Shown piece after piece: positions 1 through 8,795 of a stretch of 64,000 nucleotides of DNA. The position numbers were made by a program, and so were the translations under genes. This DNA comes from JABDMH01 sp965223215. Its GTDB lineage: Bacteria > Bacteroidota > Bacteroidia > Chitinophagales > Saprospiraceae. The notes under the pieces were generated by a model that ran no database searches, was not told the origin of the DNA, and saw only the letters and a program-made list of their open reading frames with translations. The stretch is from assembly GCA_965223215.1 (NCBI GenBank), contig CBDCVZ010000010.1:6696001-6760000 (forward strand), read 5' to 3'. How positions within the stretch are numbered: position 1 is the first letter of the stretch; each line of letters opens with the position of its first letter.

Positions 1-752
1 GAACCTCCAATACAGAAGACAGCGAAGAGTACCGCCAGTACCTTACCTAGACCTTCCATACCTTTGAGCTTCAGTCCTTTTCTCAAATAGTACATCGGGC
101 CTCCGAATACCGTACCGTCCGCCTCAATGTCACGGTATTTTACACCTAAGGTACATTCAACAAATTTTGATGCCATCCCCAAAAATCCGGCAATAATCAT
201 CCAAAAGGTGGCCCCTGCGCCCCCGATAGATACCGCAATGGCCACTCCGGCAATGTTGCCAAGGCCGACCGTTGCCGACAGCGCAGCAGTCAGCGCTTGA
301 AAGTGTGAAACTTCACCGTCGTGACCTTCTACACGAATCGTATCTGGATTATCCCCGTCATCTTTAAAGACGGTGTCAGCTACTTCAACTTTGTGGTCCA
401 CCCGTTCTTCGAGGTCATCATATTTACCTCGTACGATGTTGATGGAAGTGAAAAAACCTTTGAAGTTGATTCCATTGAAGTAAAAAGTAAAGTATGTTGC
501 CCCAATGATTAAGGGGAAGAGAACCCAAAATACATTGATGTCTTCTGAAAAAGGGATCTGATAAAAGATAAAGCGTACAAACCATCCCGTGGCATCTCCA
601 AAAACCTGGTCAATGCGCTCATCTAATCCCATTTCTTGGGCTTCCTGTGCAAGAGATAACACTGGAAGCAGGGCTGTGGCAATCAATAGGAGTGATTTGC
701 GGGAGCGCAATAGCTGCAAGGGTCTCCCGGGGAGCTTTAATAGTTTTTTCAT
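1..752 (-). CDS. Sodium:alanine/glycine symporter (AGCS family), C-terminus cut by window edge
   Basis: Inner-membrane carrier predicted to import alanine or glycine with sodium. The reverse strand is open from the ATG at 752 to the window edge, giving the first 250 codons. The protein starts with a signal-peptide-like stretch ending near a SLAQE site, then a membrane segment (FWVLFPLIIGATYF). An acidic linker follows, then the family signature with TVGLGNIAGVA, GGAGATFWM and SKFVECTLGVKYR, and GGPMYYLRKG near the cut. AGCS proteins are usually 450-550 residues, so about half is missing. The acidic linker before GEVSHFQAL seems longer than in typical relatives (from memory). It lies 94 bases downstream of the S4-domain gene on the same strand. 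Family assignment is firm; the exact substrate is not. Confidence 0.9.
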   Translation of the reverse strand, partial: MKKLLKLPGRPLQLLRSRKSLLLIATALLPVLSLAQEAQEMGLDERIDQVFGDATGWFVRFIFYQIPFSEDINVFWVLFPLIIGATYFTFYFNGINFKGFFTSINIVRGKYDDLEERVDHKVEVADTVFKDDGDNPDTIRVEGHDGEVSHFQALTAALSATVGLGNIAGVAIAVSIGGAGATFWMIIAGFLGMASKFVECTLGVKYRDIEADGTVFGGPMYYLRKGLKLKGMEGLGKVLAVLFAVFCIGG

Positions 753-846
753 GTTAGGATTAGATAGAGATTGACCAACAAGGTAAAGGTTTCTAGGGGT
801 TTATTGAAAAAATTAAAGGCCGCCATGCTGCACCAAACCAGGTATC

Positions 847-1248
847 TCAATCATCGGCAAAATAAAAATCTGTCTTGAAGGCATCCAGGTCGCGCCTTTC
901 TCGCTTGGTGGGCCGACCAGCACCCTTGACGCGCCTTTCAGGAGAAGCCTTACCTATGTACCAGTCTGTGTACTTGTTGAGTTCTTCCTCAGGGGTCAAG
1001 TCCTCATAAGCTTGCTGCGCCAAGGTGGCAGACACTCGCTTTTCCAGCAGCTTGATGGCCCTAAAGGTGAATTGAAATCCATTTTTCTGGACAGAGATCA
1101 GATCGCCTACCTGTACCGGTGAGGCTGCTTTGGATTTCACGTCATTGATTTTTACGCTCCCACTCTTGCACATATGTGTCGCTAGTGTGCGCGATTTAAA
1201 TATGCGGATGCTCCACAACCACTTGTCGATGCGAACCTTAGTCATCAC
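847..1248 (-). CDS. hslR: S4-domain RNA-binding protein, Hsp15-like
   Basis: Small RNA-binding protein of 133 residues. The S4 fold sits at about residues 4-60, with RIDKWLWSIRIFKSRTLA typical of the Hsp15/HslR group, which binds stalled 50S subunits carrying nascent chains in E. coli. The C-terminal third is basic (PERRVKGAGRPTKRERRDL), as in the family. The start codon overlaps the stop of the upstream PPK2 gene in an ATGA arrangement, so the two are probably translationally coupled. The overlap gives ATG at 1248; a second Met follows directly and could be used instead. Family is confident; the heat-shock ribosome role is carried over from E. coli. Confidence 0.85.
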   Translation of the reverse strand: MMTKVRIDKWLWSIRIFKSRTLATHMCKSGSVKINDVKSKAASPVQVGDLISVQKNGFQFTFRAIKLLEKRVSATLAQQAYEDLTPEEELNKYTDWYIGKASPERRVKGAGRPTKRERRDLDAFKTDFYFADD

Positions 1249-1988
1249 TGTGATTCTTGCAGAACGGGTAGGGACATATTGAGACCCTTTAGAATCTGTA
1301 CCATTTTCTCAGCCACGAAATAGTCGCGGTACCAGCGTTGATCAGAGGGCACGATGATCCAGGGTACCTCACTGCGATTTAGGACATCTTCGTAGGCATG
1401 CATGTATTGGTCCCAGAGTTTGGCTTCTTCCCAATCACCTGGGTTATGCTTCCAGTTTTTCGTTGGCACATCAATGCGTTCTTGCAATTTCTCTTTTTGC
1501 CGCGCTTGGCTAATGTGCATGTAAAACTTGACAATCGTCGTCTGATTATCAAACTGAAGTAGACGTTCAAAGTGATTAATGGCATCAATTCGCTGGCTGA
1601 CACGCTGCTCGTCTATCCAGCCGTGTACCCTTTGGATGAGTACATCTTCGTAGTGTGATCGATTGAAGATTTGAATGCGACCTTTCCTCGGGGCATGTTT
1701 GTGAACACGCCAAAGAAAATCGTGGTCAAACTCCTCATCGGTGGGCTTTTTAAAGGATTTTGCCCACACACCGGAAGGGCTGCAGTATCGGAATACTTTT
1801 TTTGTGGCTCCGTCCTTTCCACTGGCATCCATACCCTGAAACACCACCAATACACTGTGCTTACCCTCACCATACATGGTGTGCTGCAGATCACCCAACT
1901 CGCGAGTTAGGTCTTTTCTCATTTTTAAGCAGGCTTTTTTGGTGTATCCTTCTGGAGCCGTATAAGAGATATCGGATAATTTTATCAT
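1245..1988 (-). CDS. ppk2: Polyphosphate kinase 2 family protein
   Basis: A 247-residue single-domain PPK2, which moves phosphate between polyphosphate and nucleotides in the cytoplasm. The Walker A loop is GMDASGKDG at residues 52-60, the Walker B region FNRSHYEDV at about 108-116, and the arginine-rich lid follows VHGWIDEQRVSQRI. Length fits a one-domain enzyme. Whether it favours NDP or NMP as acceptor cannot be read reliably from the sequence. It is the upstream partner of the overlapping S4-domain gene, which hints at a shared stress response, but that is inference. A 66-base gap separates it from the methyltransferase upstream on the same strand. Confidence 0.93.
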   Translation of the reverse strand: MIKLSDISYTAPEGYTKKACLKMRKDLTRELGDLQHTMYGEGKHSVLVVFQGMDASGKDGATKKVFRYCSPSGVWAKSFKKPTDEEFDHDFLWRVHKHAPRKGRIQIFNRSHYEDVLIQRVHGWIDEQRVSQRIDAINHFERLLQFDNQTTIVKFYMHISQARQKEKLQERIDVPTKNWKHNPGDWEEAKLWDQYMHAYEDVLNRSEVPWIIVPSDQRWYRDYFVAEKMVQILKGLNMSLPVLQESQ

Positions 1989-2054
1989 GTGTATATAGAT
2001 CTAGACTCAGCAAGATAATGGTTTGCCGCAAAAAGGCATGAGTGTCCAACGCTG

Positions 2055-2858
2055 CTACTTATTGACCCGCTGCAAAACCCAAATATCCTGATCAATTCTT
2101 CCCTCGATCCGATGACCTGGATGATGAGCCAACACCGAAAAATCGGTAAAAAGTTGTTCAGACCATTGAGGGGGATGAAAAGCACTGAACGTTCGGCGAC
2201 CCTCCTGTCCACTACTTCTCACGACACTCAACCCCTGATCGAAGCTCTTTTGTTCTGACAGAGATAGCTTTGCACGGAAGGCCTTTCCTTGGGTAGTCAG
2301 AATTACAATGCCCTCATAACTTGCAATGCGGTGAAGTTCTGCCAGCCAATGCTCCTGCGCGTGCTTGGACAAATGTGTCAATACAGATATTCCATAGATC
2401 AGGTCATAGTGGTGGGCAGGCAGCTCCGTGGGTGGCAATAGTTGGTTGGTGTAGAATTGAATGCCAACAATATTGGACTGGCACCAGGCAATGGTTTCTT
2501 GATTGAAATCAGTGCCATGTATTTGAACGGAGCCATCCAAAAGCTGCGGCAGATGTTTTGCCACCCGAGCTGGCCCACAACCCCAGTCGAGAATGGACCT
2601 TGGTGCTACATTGCGGTGTTGATGGTAGAAATCTAGGATTTGCTTGGCGACATGGAGGCCACCTTCGTGATACTTTTGAAAGTCGAGGCGGTAGGTCTCG
2701 TAAAGGATGGCCGGCGGAGGAATCGGAACCTCGGGATTTAATTTGCGAAAGGTTCGATTTCTAGAACGATTTTGCCATCCTTGCACCTTTGACCGAATGA
2801 CATCGACCAGGGGCATCAAACCCAACGTCCGCAGACTTTGAAGGACGAATTTCTGCAT
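2055..2858 (-). CDS. Class I SAM-dependent methyltransferase
   Basis: A 267-residue protein with a Rossmann-type methyltransferase core. SAM-binding motif I is ILDWGCGPARVAKHLP from residue 89, followed by an acidic motif II (GTDFN) and a motif IV-like stretch YDLIYGISVLTHLS. About 80 residues precede the core, including a basic segment and a proline patch (PEVPIPPPAI). The acceptor cannot be told from sequence; this general layout is common in enzymes methylating small molecules, sugars or lipids. It starts 14 bases after the stop of the DUF58 gene and is likely co-transcribed with it. Confidence 0.85.
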   Translation of the reverse strand: MQKFVLQSLRTLGLMPLVDVIRSKVQGWQNRSRNRTFRKLNPEVPIPPPAILYETYRLDFQKYHEGGLHVAKQILDFYHQHRNVAPRSILDWGCGPARVAKHLPQLLDGSVQIHGTDFNQETIAWCQSNIVGIQFYTNQLLPPTELPAHHYDLIYGISVLTHLSKHAQEHWLAELHRIASYEGIVILTTQGKAFRAKLSLSEQKSFDQGLSVVRSSGQEGRRTFSAFHPPQWSEQLFTDFSVLAHHPGHRIEGRIDQDIWVLQRVNK

Positions 2859-2872
2859 TAATCGGGGTCGGC

Positions 2873-3799
2873 TTAGTTCATTTTGCTACGCTTAACCAGG
2901 TAAGATTGCAAGACTGGTTTGAAGCCTTGTGCAATGTCAGCTTCGATGAGATCGATCTTATATTGCAAACATTTCATTCTCAAATCCTCCTTAAAGGCCG
3001 CGAGCTTTTGGGTATAAAGTTCTTTGACCTCATGGGGCTGAACCTTAACTCTTTCGCCTGATTCGACATCGATAAACAAGTAGGGCCTATTTTCAAAATC
3101 GAAATCAATTTCCTTTGCTTTATCAACGACGTGAAAAAGGATCACTTCATGCTTATTGTGCTTTAGGTGCTGCAAAGCAGCAAAGAGGTGATCTGGATTC
3201 TCGACCCGATCAAACATATCGCTAAAAATGACGATCAAGCTGCGTTTGTGGATGCTATCGGCGATTTGGTGCAAGGCCTTGGCTGCTTCAGTGCCCTTAT
3301 CCCGTACAGCATCTTGCACTGATTTTTCAAGATAGGTCAGCAGGAGTTTGTAGTGAGAGGTGCTGCTGCGGGCAGGTGTGTGCTGTCTCACTTCGCTATC
3401 AAAAACACTCAAGCCAAAAGCATCTCTTTGTTTTTTCAATAGGAGCATCAGGGAGGCAGCAGCCAACGTTGACCACTTCACTTTATTAAGTGGTCCATCT
3501 TCTGATCCATCCAGTTCAGGAAAATACATGGAAGAGCTTACATCCATGACCACATGGCACCGTAAATTAGTCTCTTCTTCAAAACGCTTGGTAAACATTT
3601 TGTCCGTGCGTGCATATACTTTCCAGTCGATGTTTTTAGTGGATTCTCCTTGGTTGTAAAGTCTGTGCTCAGCAAATTCCACTGAGAAACCGTGAAAAGG
3701 GCTCTTGTGCAAGCCGATGATGAATCCCTCCACTACTTGCCGGGCAATCAGCTCCAAGTTTTGAAGATCTTTGACGTTGTATCGCTCAATGAAACTCAT
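2873..3799 (-). CDS. DUF58 domain protein with VWA-like fold
   Basis: A 308-residue cytoplasmic protein. The N-terminal part carries the DUF58 signature (RLYNQGESTKNIDWKVYART, with FEEETN after it). The C-terminal part looks like a von Willebrand A domain with a metal-site motif DVSSSM at residues 86-91 and a later IVIFSDMFD strand. DUF58 genes usually sit in MoxR-DUF58-Bat clusters; here no MoxR ATPase or Bat gene is adjacent, so this is a stand-alone copy beside a methyltransferase. It has no signal peptide. A hairpin separates it from trxA. The molecular role is unknown. Confidence 0.88.
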   Translation of the reverse strand: MSFIERYNVKDLQNLELIARQVVEGFIIGLHKSPFHGFSVEFAEHRLYNQGESTKNIDWKVYARTDKMFTKRFEEETNLRCHVVMDVSSSMYFPELDGSEDGPLNKVKWSTLAAASLMLLLKKQRDAFGLSVFDSEVRQHTPARSSTSHYKLLLTYLEKSVQDAVRDKGTEAAKALHQIADSIHKRSLIVIFSDMFDRVENPDHLFAALQHLKHNKHEVILFHVVDKAKEIDFDFENRPYLFIDVESGERVKVQPHEVKELYTQKLAAFKEDLRMKCLQYKIDLIEADIAQGFKPVLQSYLVKRSKMN

Positions 3800-3815
3800 A
3801 GGTATAAAAGTAAGA

Positions 3816-3857
3816 AAGCTCTTATCCTCAACGCAGAATAAGAGCTTCTCTTTTTTT
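3816..3857 (-). terminator. Hairpin between trxA and the DUF58 gene
   Basis: A perfect 10-bp stem (AAGCTCTTAT / ATAAGAGCTT) with a 12-base loop lies at 3816-3847, between the trxA stop and the DUF58 start. On the reverse strand it is followed by a loose T-rich stretch (TCTTACTTTTAT). On the forward strand a seven-T run follows directly. It may end or attenuate trxA transcripts, but the better T-run faces away from the genes here, so the call is cautious. Confidence 0.45.
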
Positions 3858-3873
3858 CAGACACCAGAAATGA

Positions 3874-4191
3874 CTAAAGGTGTGCTTCTATTTTTTCTGA
3901 AAGTGCTTGTTTGGTAGCTGTGCCCACATGCTTATGCACCACCTCACCGTCTTTAATGAATAAAATCGTAGGGATACTACGTACGCCATATTTCATGGAA
4001 ACTTCCGGATGATTGTCTACATTAACCTTGCCGACCAGCGCCTTGCCGTCGTAATCTGTAGATAACTCTTCGATGATCGGTCCTACCAATCGGCAGGGAC
4101 CACACCATTCAGCCCAAAAGTCTATCACTGACAGACCTTCGTTATCTAGAACCTTCTCTTGGAAGTTTGCATCTGTGAATTCAAATGCCAT
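3874..4191 (-). CDS. trxA: Thioredoxin
   Basis: A 105-residue classical thioredoxin, the cytoplasmic disulfide reductant. The active site is W29-C-G-P-C33, and the conserved cis-proline context SIPTILFIKDGE is present at about residues 75-87. Length matches bacterial thioredoxins with no extra domain and no signal peptide. A good Bacteroidota -7 box lies about 40 bases upstream of the start, and a hairpin follows the gene, so it may be transcribed largely on its own. Confidence 0.97.
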   Translation of the reverse strand: MAFEFTDANFQEKVLDNEGLSVIDFWAEWCGPCRLVGPIIEELSTDYDGKALVGKVNVDNHPEVSMKYGVRSIPTILFIKDGEVVHKHVGTATKQALSEKIEAHL

Positions 4192-4230
4192 GTTTTTTCA
4201 AGTTTTACTTAGTGATCAAATAATTGGTTG

Positions 4231-4238
4231 CAAATTTA
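4231..4238 (-). promoter_or_regulatory. Bacteroidota -7 promoter box for trxA
   Basis: On the reverse strand the sequence reads TAAATTTG, an exact match to the Bacteroidota -7 consensus TAnnTTTG. It lies about 40 bases upstream of the trxA start codon, which would leave a leader of about 35 bases. No convincing -33 TTTG was found at the usual spacing, so strength is uncertain. Confidence 0.5.
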
Positions 4239-4346
4239 GCAGATAAAAATCAATAGACTTGATTTGTTTCCGTTTCTTAATTGCAAAACACATGTCAACA
4301 ACACCAGCCACCGGTTGGTGGTTCATTTGAGTCAAGTAAATGTCAT

Positions 4347-5456
4347 ATGGAATACACTCCGGTAGGCAGCAAACGTAGGGTCTATTTCGGCATTTTGCTA
4401 GGTGTGGTCACCTTGTTGATCCATTGGTATGCCCCGGCATCATTAATTGAAGAGCTGTTTAGCAGGGGGCTATTCAAGTTGGTTCGTTTTCTTTTTGACC
4501 ATACCGTTGCTCAGGTGCCGATCCCTTTCTTTTACCTGCTGTGCATTGCGGTCATCTATTGGGTCTACCGTTCAGTTCGCCTGGGCAGGTCTGCCTGGCG
4601 ATCCAAGGGGATGCACCTCTTTAAATATTTACTTGGCGGCCTTAATTTCTTTGGGTGGTTGATCTTTGCCTTCTATTGGCTTTGGGGGTTTAATTATGAT
4701 CGGATCCAGCTTCAGGACCGCCTACCTTGGGAACCAGCATCCTTCGATACGACAGACTTTAAGCAAGAGTGCCTCGACGTCCTCCACCGTCTTGGCAACT
4801 TGAGGTTGTCACATTCTGATGCGATCGATGCGGCCCTCACGAGTCTGAATTATCAGGCGCTAGAAGATGAACTACGTCTGGAAACCAGCACCTTAGCTAA
4901 GGAACTTGGCTATGAAACCTCTGACTTTCTAACTTGTCGCTCGCTTAAGCCGAGAGGCATTCTGTTACGATTTAGCACCGCAGGTTTCTACAATCCCTTC
5001 ACGGGTGAATGCAATTTGGACCATGGCCTTCATACCCTTCAAAAACCATTTGTCATGGCCCATGAGTTCTTTCATGGATTAGGTGTTAGCGGGGAGGGAG
5101 ATTGCAACTTACTAGCTTACATCACTTGTTTTAATGCAGCAGATCCCGTGGTCCGTTATTCGGCCGAGCTGGGTTATTGGCGCTATTTACGGCGAAACTT
5201 TTACCGCACCCATCCTGATCTCTATGAGGAAGAAATGAAATTGTTGCCAGCGCAAGTAAGGCTGGATCTCCAAGCTATTGAGGAAGCGATTCAACGTTAT
5301 CCCGATATTGCACCCAAAGTTCGAGATGCCATGTATTCCGCTTACTTAAAGTCAAACAAAATTGAAGACGGACTAGCCAACTACAGCAGAATTGTGACCT
5401 TAGTAATGCAATGGCGACGGCATCAGCAAACCCGCGTTTTAGAAAGTGAGCATTGA
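4347..5456 (+). CDS. DUF3810 family membrane protein with metalloprotease-like motif
   Basis: A Bacteroidota membrane protein with two or three N-terminal hydrophobic segments (GILLGVVTLLIHW, IPFFYLLCIAVIYWVY, LNFFGWLIFAFYWLWG) and a soluble C-terminal part. The soluble part has HEFFHGLGVSGEGDCN, an HExxH motif with a downstream glutamate, as in zinc peptidases and in DUF3810. Substrate and activity are unproven. Frame is open from an ATG at 4281. I prefer the ATG at 4347 because the segment between is polar, Cys/Gln-rich and unlike a membrane N-terminus. It reads divergently from trxA and is followed 12 bases later by the DUF3052 gene. Confidence 0.85.
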   Translation: MEYTPVGSKRRVYFGILLGVVTLLIHWYAPASLIEELFSRGLFKLVRFLFDHTVAQVPIPFFYLLCIAVIYWVYRSVRLGRSAWRSKGMHLFKYLLGGLNFFGWLIFAFYWLWGFNYDRIQLQDRLPWEPASFDTTDFKQECLDVLHRLGNLRLSHSDAIDAALTSLNYQALEDELRLETSTLAKELGYETSDFLTCRSLKPRGILLRFSTAGFYNPFTGECNLDHGLHTLQKPFVMAHEFFHGLGVSGEGDCNLLAYITCFNAADPVVRYSAELGYWRYLRRNFYRTHPDLYEEEMKLLPAQVRLDLQAIEEAIQRYPDIAPKVRDAMYSAYLKSNKIEDGLANYSRIVTLVMQWRRHQQTRVLESEH

Positions 5457-5468
5457 AAATCAAGTAGT

Positions 5469-5876
5469 ATGCAAACACATGGATATTCTGGAAAACCGCT
5501 TTTCCAAAAACTGGGAATGAAGCCAGCATCCATCTGGAAGCTGGTGAGGGAGCCAAAAAATTATTTCGAATTGCTGGGTCCGGTCCAAGATGTGAAGTTT
5601 TCTAATAAAACGAAAGATCTAGATGGAATTCATCTGTTTGCTAAGACGGCCAGAGAGGTAGAAAAGGGAATGCTCAAGTACAAGGATCAAATTAAATCGG
5701 ATGGAATGATTTGGTTTTCCTGGTATAAAAAAAGCGCTAAGATACCCACGGATGTGACCGAAGATGTCATTCGCGATACAGCTTTGTCCTTGGGCTTGGT
5801 CGACGTAAAGGTTTGTGCGGTCAGTGAAATTTGGTCGGCACTCAAGATCGTGTGGCGGAAGGAAAATCGGCGGTGA
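5469..5876 (+). CDS. DUF3052-like protein
   Basis: A 135-residue soluble protein starting with HGYSGKPLFQKLGMKPA, which resembles the N-terminus of the DUF3052 family. A middle region reading DGMIWFSWYKKSAKIPTDVTEDVIRD and a C-terminus ALSLGLVDVKVCAVSEIWSALKIV also fit proteins of that group. The function is unknown. It follows the DUF3810 gene by 12 bases, so the two probably share a transcript. Confidence 0.75.
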   Translation: MQTHGYSGKPLFQKLGMKPASIWKLVREPKNYFELLGPVQDVKFSNKTKDLDGIHLFAKTAREVEKGMLKYKDQIKSDGMIWFSWYKKSAKIPTDVTEDVIRDTALSLGLVDVKVCAVSEIWSALKIVWRKENRR

Positions 5877-5911
5877 GGGGAAGGATCGCAAACCACGCTG
5901 CGGACTGCAAA

Positions 5912-5934
5912 GATCGGAAGGTGCTTCGCCGATC
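5912..5934 (+). other. Hairpin in the leader region before moaA
   Basis: In the 181-base gap between the DUF3052 gene and moaA, GATCGG pairs with CCGATC, and AAG with CTT across a two-base bulge, around a GTG loop. No T-run follows, so it is not an intrinsic terminator. It could be part of a moaA leader structure. I do not recognise the Moco riboswitch consensus here. Confidence 0.3.
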
Positions 5935-6057
5935 GAAAGAAGGGGTTAGTTTGTCGGGTGAAGTAATTGTTGCTGACAGCCAAATTTCTGCCCATTCAAG
6001 GTCAAGCCGATTCATCACAGAATATCTATCTTTATTCATTCGATAAAGGGAAATTTT

Positions 6058-7047
6058 TTGTCAGATACATTGATCGATAATCATGGGCGTGCCGTTAACT
6101 ACGTGAGGTTGGCCGTAACTGATCGCTGCAATCTCCGCTGTTTCTATTGTATGCCTGAGGAGGGCATTAATTATTTGCCCCGGCAGGATTTACTGACCTT
6201 TGAAGAAATGCTGCGTTTGATCGATATTTTGGTCGACCTTGGCATCAAAAAACTCAGAATCACCGGTGGCGAGCCTTTCTTAAGAAAGGATCTGATGGAC
6301 TTTTTGCGCATGATTGTCAAATCCGGACTGGAAGAAATTCACTTGACCACGAATGGCTCTTTAACATCCCGTTGGGTACCAGAATTGAAAGAACTCGGGA
6401 TCACATCTGTTAACCTCTCGCTAGATACCATCCACGCCCAACGCTTTCGTCAGATTACGCGACGAGATCAATTGACCACCGTGCTCAAGACTTTGGATCT
6501 ACTTTTGAAGCACAAAATCCCAACCAAAATCAATATGGTGGTGATGGGTGGTAAAAACGAAGAAGACATCCTAGCCATGGCGGAGTTGGCTCGAACAAAA
6601 CCAATTGCGGTACGATACATTGAGGAAATGCCTTTTAATGGTGTAGGTGATTTTGAAGTGCGTGAGCCCATCCATCATCATGAGATTTTGTCGCGATTGC
6701 AAGCGTCGTATCCGTCAATGAAGCCGTTGCCAGCGCCTGCCAGTTCTACCTCAGCACGATTTGCCGTAGATGGATTCAAAGGCACCTTAGGTATCATTGC
6801 CGCCTATTCCCGGACATTTTGTGGTACCTGCAACCGACTTCGCATTACGCCTCAGGGCACCCTACGCACTTGCTTATATGCTGAGGGCGTATTCAATATT
6901 CGTGATATGATGAGGGAAGGTGCATCAGATTTTCAGATCAAGGAAATGTTGCGACAAGCGGTACAAAATCGCGCGGTTGATGGATTTGAGGCAGAGCAAC
7001 AAAGAAATAAACTGATTTCTGAATCCATGTCGACCATTGGTGGCTAA
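6058..7047 (+). CDS. moaA: GTP 3',8-cyclase MoaA (molybdopterin step 1)
   Basis: Radical-SAM enzyme that converts GTP to 3',8-cyclo-7,8-dihydro-GTP at the start of molybdenum-cofactor synthesis. The first iron-sulfur cluster ligands are C24, C28 and C31 (CNLRCFYC). The second are C255, C258 and C272 (FCGTCNRL...TC). The C-terminal Gly-Gly needed by MoaA is present (STIGG), and the length of 329 is normal. The start is a TTG: no in-frame ATG exists upstream, conserved sequence begins soon after, and AAAGGG lies just ahead of the TTG. It is the first gene of moaA-moeA-moaC-mobA. Confidence 0.96.
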   Translation: MSDTLIDNHGRAVNYVRLAVTDRCNLRCFYCMPEEGINYLPRQDLLTFEEMLRLIDILVDLGIKKLRITGGEPFLRKDLMDFLRMIVKSGLEEIHLTTNGSLTSRWVPELKELGITSVNLSLDTIHAQRFRQITRRDQLTTVLKTLDLLLKHKIPTKINMVVMGGKNEEDILAMAELARTKPIAVRYIEEMPFNGVGDFEVREPIHHHEILSRLQASYPSMKPLPAPASSTSARFAVDGFKGTLGIIAAYSRTFCGTCNRLRITPQGTLRTCLYAEGVFNIRDMMREGASDFQIKEMLRQAVQNRAVDGFEAEQQRNKLISESMSTIGG

Positions 7048-7054
7048 ACATACA

Positions 7055-8260
7055 ATGATTTCGGTTGAAGAGGCACTACAAGTGCTAAGTAATCACCCTT
7101 TTCCTGTGCGGGGAACGAATCGTAGATTGAAGGAAGCGGTCGGATCGGTTTTATGGTCAGAAATCAAAGCCGATCGGGACTTCCCACCTTATCATCGCGT
7201 CACCATGGATGGCATTGCCATTCGCCATCAGAATTTTCATGATGGTCAAAAATCCTTTTCGATCGAAAGCATCGTCGCTGCCGGACAGCCAGCCTATACG
7301 ATTGAAGATTCAACGGCTTGCGTTGAAATAATGACCGGTGCAGTTTTACCACATGGCCTGGATACGGTCATTCGATATGAGGATTTGCAGATAGTAGAGG
7401 GTGTTGCTACCGTTTTGCTAGATACGTTGACCAAAGGTCACAACGTTCATGCCCGGGGGTCCGACCGATCTCAGGGCGATATCCTTGTACCGATGCCGCG
7501 TCTACTCACGCCGGCCGAAATAGCCATTGCTGCGACGGTGGGGTGCGATGAGTTGCTGGTTGCTCAGCTGCCCCGAGTCTTGGTGGTCAGCACTGGCGAT
7601 GAATTAGTTCCGGTGTCCACAACGCCTCTGCCGCATCAAATCCGGACCTCAAATAACCATACGATTGATGCCGCATTACGACTGATGGGTCTGGAAGTCG
7701 ACCACCAGCACCTGGCAGATGATCAAACTGAAGTACGTACCAAGATTTCAGATTTTTTAGAAAACTACGAGATCATCATCCTCATAGGGGGTAGCTCAAA
7801 AGGAAAATTTGACTATGTTCCAAAAACACTGAAGGAACTGGGTGTTACTGAACACTTTTATCGTGTAAAACAACGTCCGGGTAAACCCTTTATGTTTGGA
7901 ACCACCGATCGAGGAAACTTCGTTTTTGCCCTCCCCGGCAATCCAGTATCGGCATTTTTATGTCTATTATATTATTTCAGATATTGGCTACAGGAGAGTT
8001 ATGGCATCAGGGCTAAATTACCCGTGGCAAAACTGACTGAGGATGTGGTGTTTAAGCCGGATCTGACCTATTTTCCACCCGTGGGTATACAGAATGACCA
8101 GGGGCAGATTGTAGCTAAACCCGTAGAAGGTCGAGGATCAGGTGATTTGGCAAACCTTGCTGATGCAGATGCGTTTTTAGTATTGGCCGAAGGTCGTAAC
8201 CTTTATGAGAAGGGCTCGACCCATCCCTACGTGCCATATCGGAGTACTTACGGAAGTTGA
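7055..8260 (+). CDS. moeA: Molybdopterin molybdotransferase MoeA
   Basis: Inserts molybdate into adenylylated molybdopterin. Typical MoeA signatures are present: VTMDGIAIR near the N-terminus, GGSSKGKFDYVPKTL (usually GGVSxGxxD), RPGKPFMFG, and LPGNPVSAF, in the usual order. About 400 residues is a normal length. A TTG at 7037 overlaps moaA, but the ATG at 7055, seven bases after the moaA stop, gives the usual MISVEEAL start and is preferred. Co-transcription with moaA is likely. Confidence 0.95.
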   Translation: MISVEEALQVLSNHPFPVRGTNRRLKEAVGSVLWSEIKADRDFPPYHRVTMDGIAIRHQNFHDGQKSFSIESIVAAGQPAYTIEDSTACVEIMTGAVLPHGLDTVIRYEDLQIVEGVATVLLDTLTKGHNVHARGSDRSQGDILVPMPRLLTPAEIAIAATVGCDELLVAQLPRVLVVSTGDELVPVSTTPLPHQIRTSNNHTIDAALRLMGLEVDHQHLADDQTEVRTKISDFLENYEIIILIGGSSKGKFDYVPKTLKELGVTEHFYRVKQRPGKPFMFGTTDRGNFVFALPGNPVSAFLCLLYYFRYWLQESYGIRAKLPVAKLTEDVVFKPDLTYFPPVGIQNDQGQIVAKPVEGRGSGDLANLADADAFLVLAEGRNLYEKGSTHPYVPYRSTYGS

Positions 8261-8311
8261 GCTCAACATGCCGAACGATCTTCGTACTTTGCAAATGATA
8301 ATTTTGCAATC

Positions 8312-8794
8312 ATGAGTAAGGAGTTTACACACCTTGACCAGGAGGGGAATCCAACCATGGTAGATGTTGGTGAAAAAGCGGTGACGAGCAGAACAGCTAC
8401 CGCAAAAGCGGAAATCTACCTTCCCGATGAAGTATTTCAGCATTTGGAAGGGAAAGAGATTGAAACAAAAAAGGGACCGGTTTTTCAAACCGCCATCCTT
8501 GCTGGTATAATGGCTTCAAAAAAGACCAGTGACCTAATTCCACTGTGTCATCCACTTGGCCTCGATCAGTGTAGCGTGTCTATCGAAGTCATGGAGCAGA
8601 ACCTTGTTCGCATTACTGCCACTACCAAGATTCAAGCTAAAACGGGGGTGGAGATGGAGGCACTCACTGCGGTATCGATATCAGCACTAACAGTTTATGA
8701 TATGTGTAAGGCTTTCTCTCATGACATCGCGATCCGGGAAATCAAACTAATGTCCAAACACGGGGGCAAACGAGATTTTGAAAGATCTGACTAG
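8312..8794 (+). CDS. moaC: Cyclic pyranopterin monophosphate synthase MoaC
   Basis: Acts after MoaA, rearranging cyclo-dihydro-GTP into cyclic pyranopterin monophosphate. It is 160 residues long and shows the full set of MoaC signatures: MVDVGEK with TSRTATA, KKTSDLIPLCHPLGL, and TGVEMEALTAVSISALTVYDMCKA. The MoaC start is 51 bases after moeA. A TAATTTTG box (8299-8306) just ahead of the ATG resembles a -7 element and could drive a nearly leaderless internal transcript, with weak support. Confidence 0.97.
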   Translation: MSKEFTHLDQEGNPTMVDVGEKAVTSRTATAKAEIYLPDEVFQHLEGKEIETKKGPVFQTAILAGIMASKKTSDLIPLCHPLGLDQCSVSIEVMEQNLVRITATTKIQAKTGVEMEALTAVSISALTVYDMCKAFSHDIAIREIKLMSKHGGKRDFERSD

Positions 8795-8795
8795 G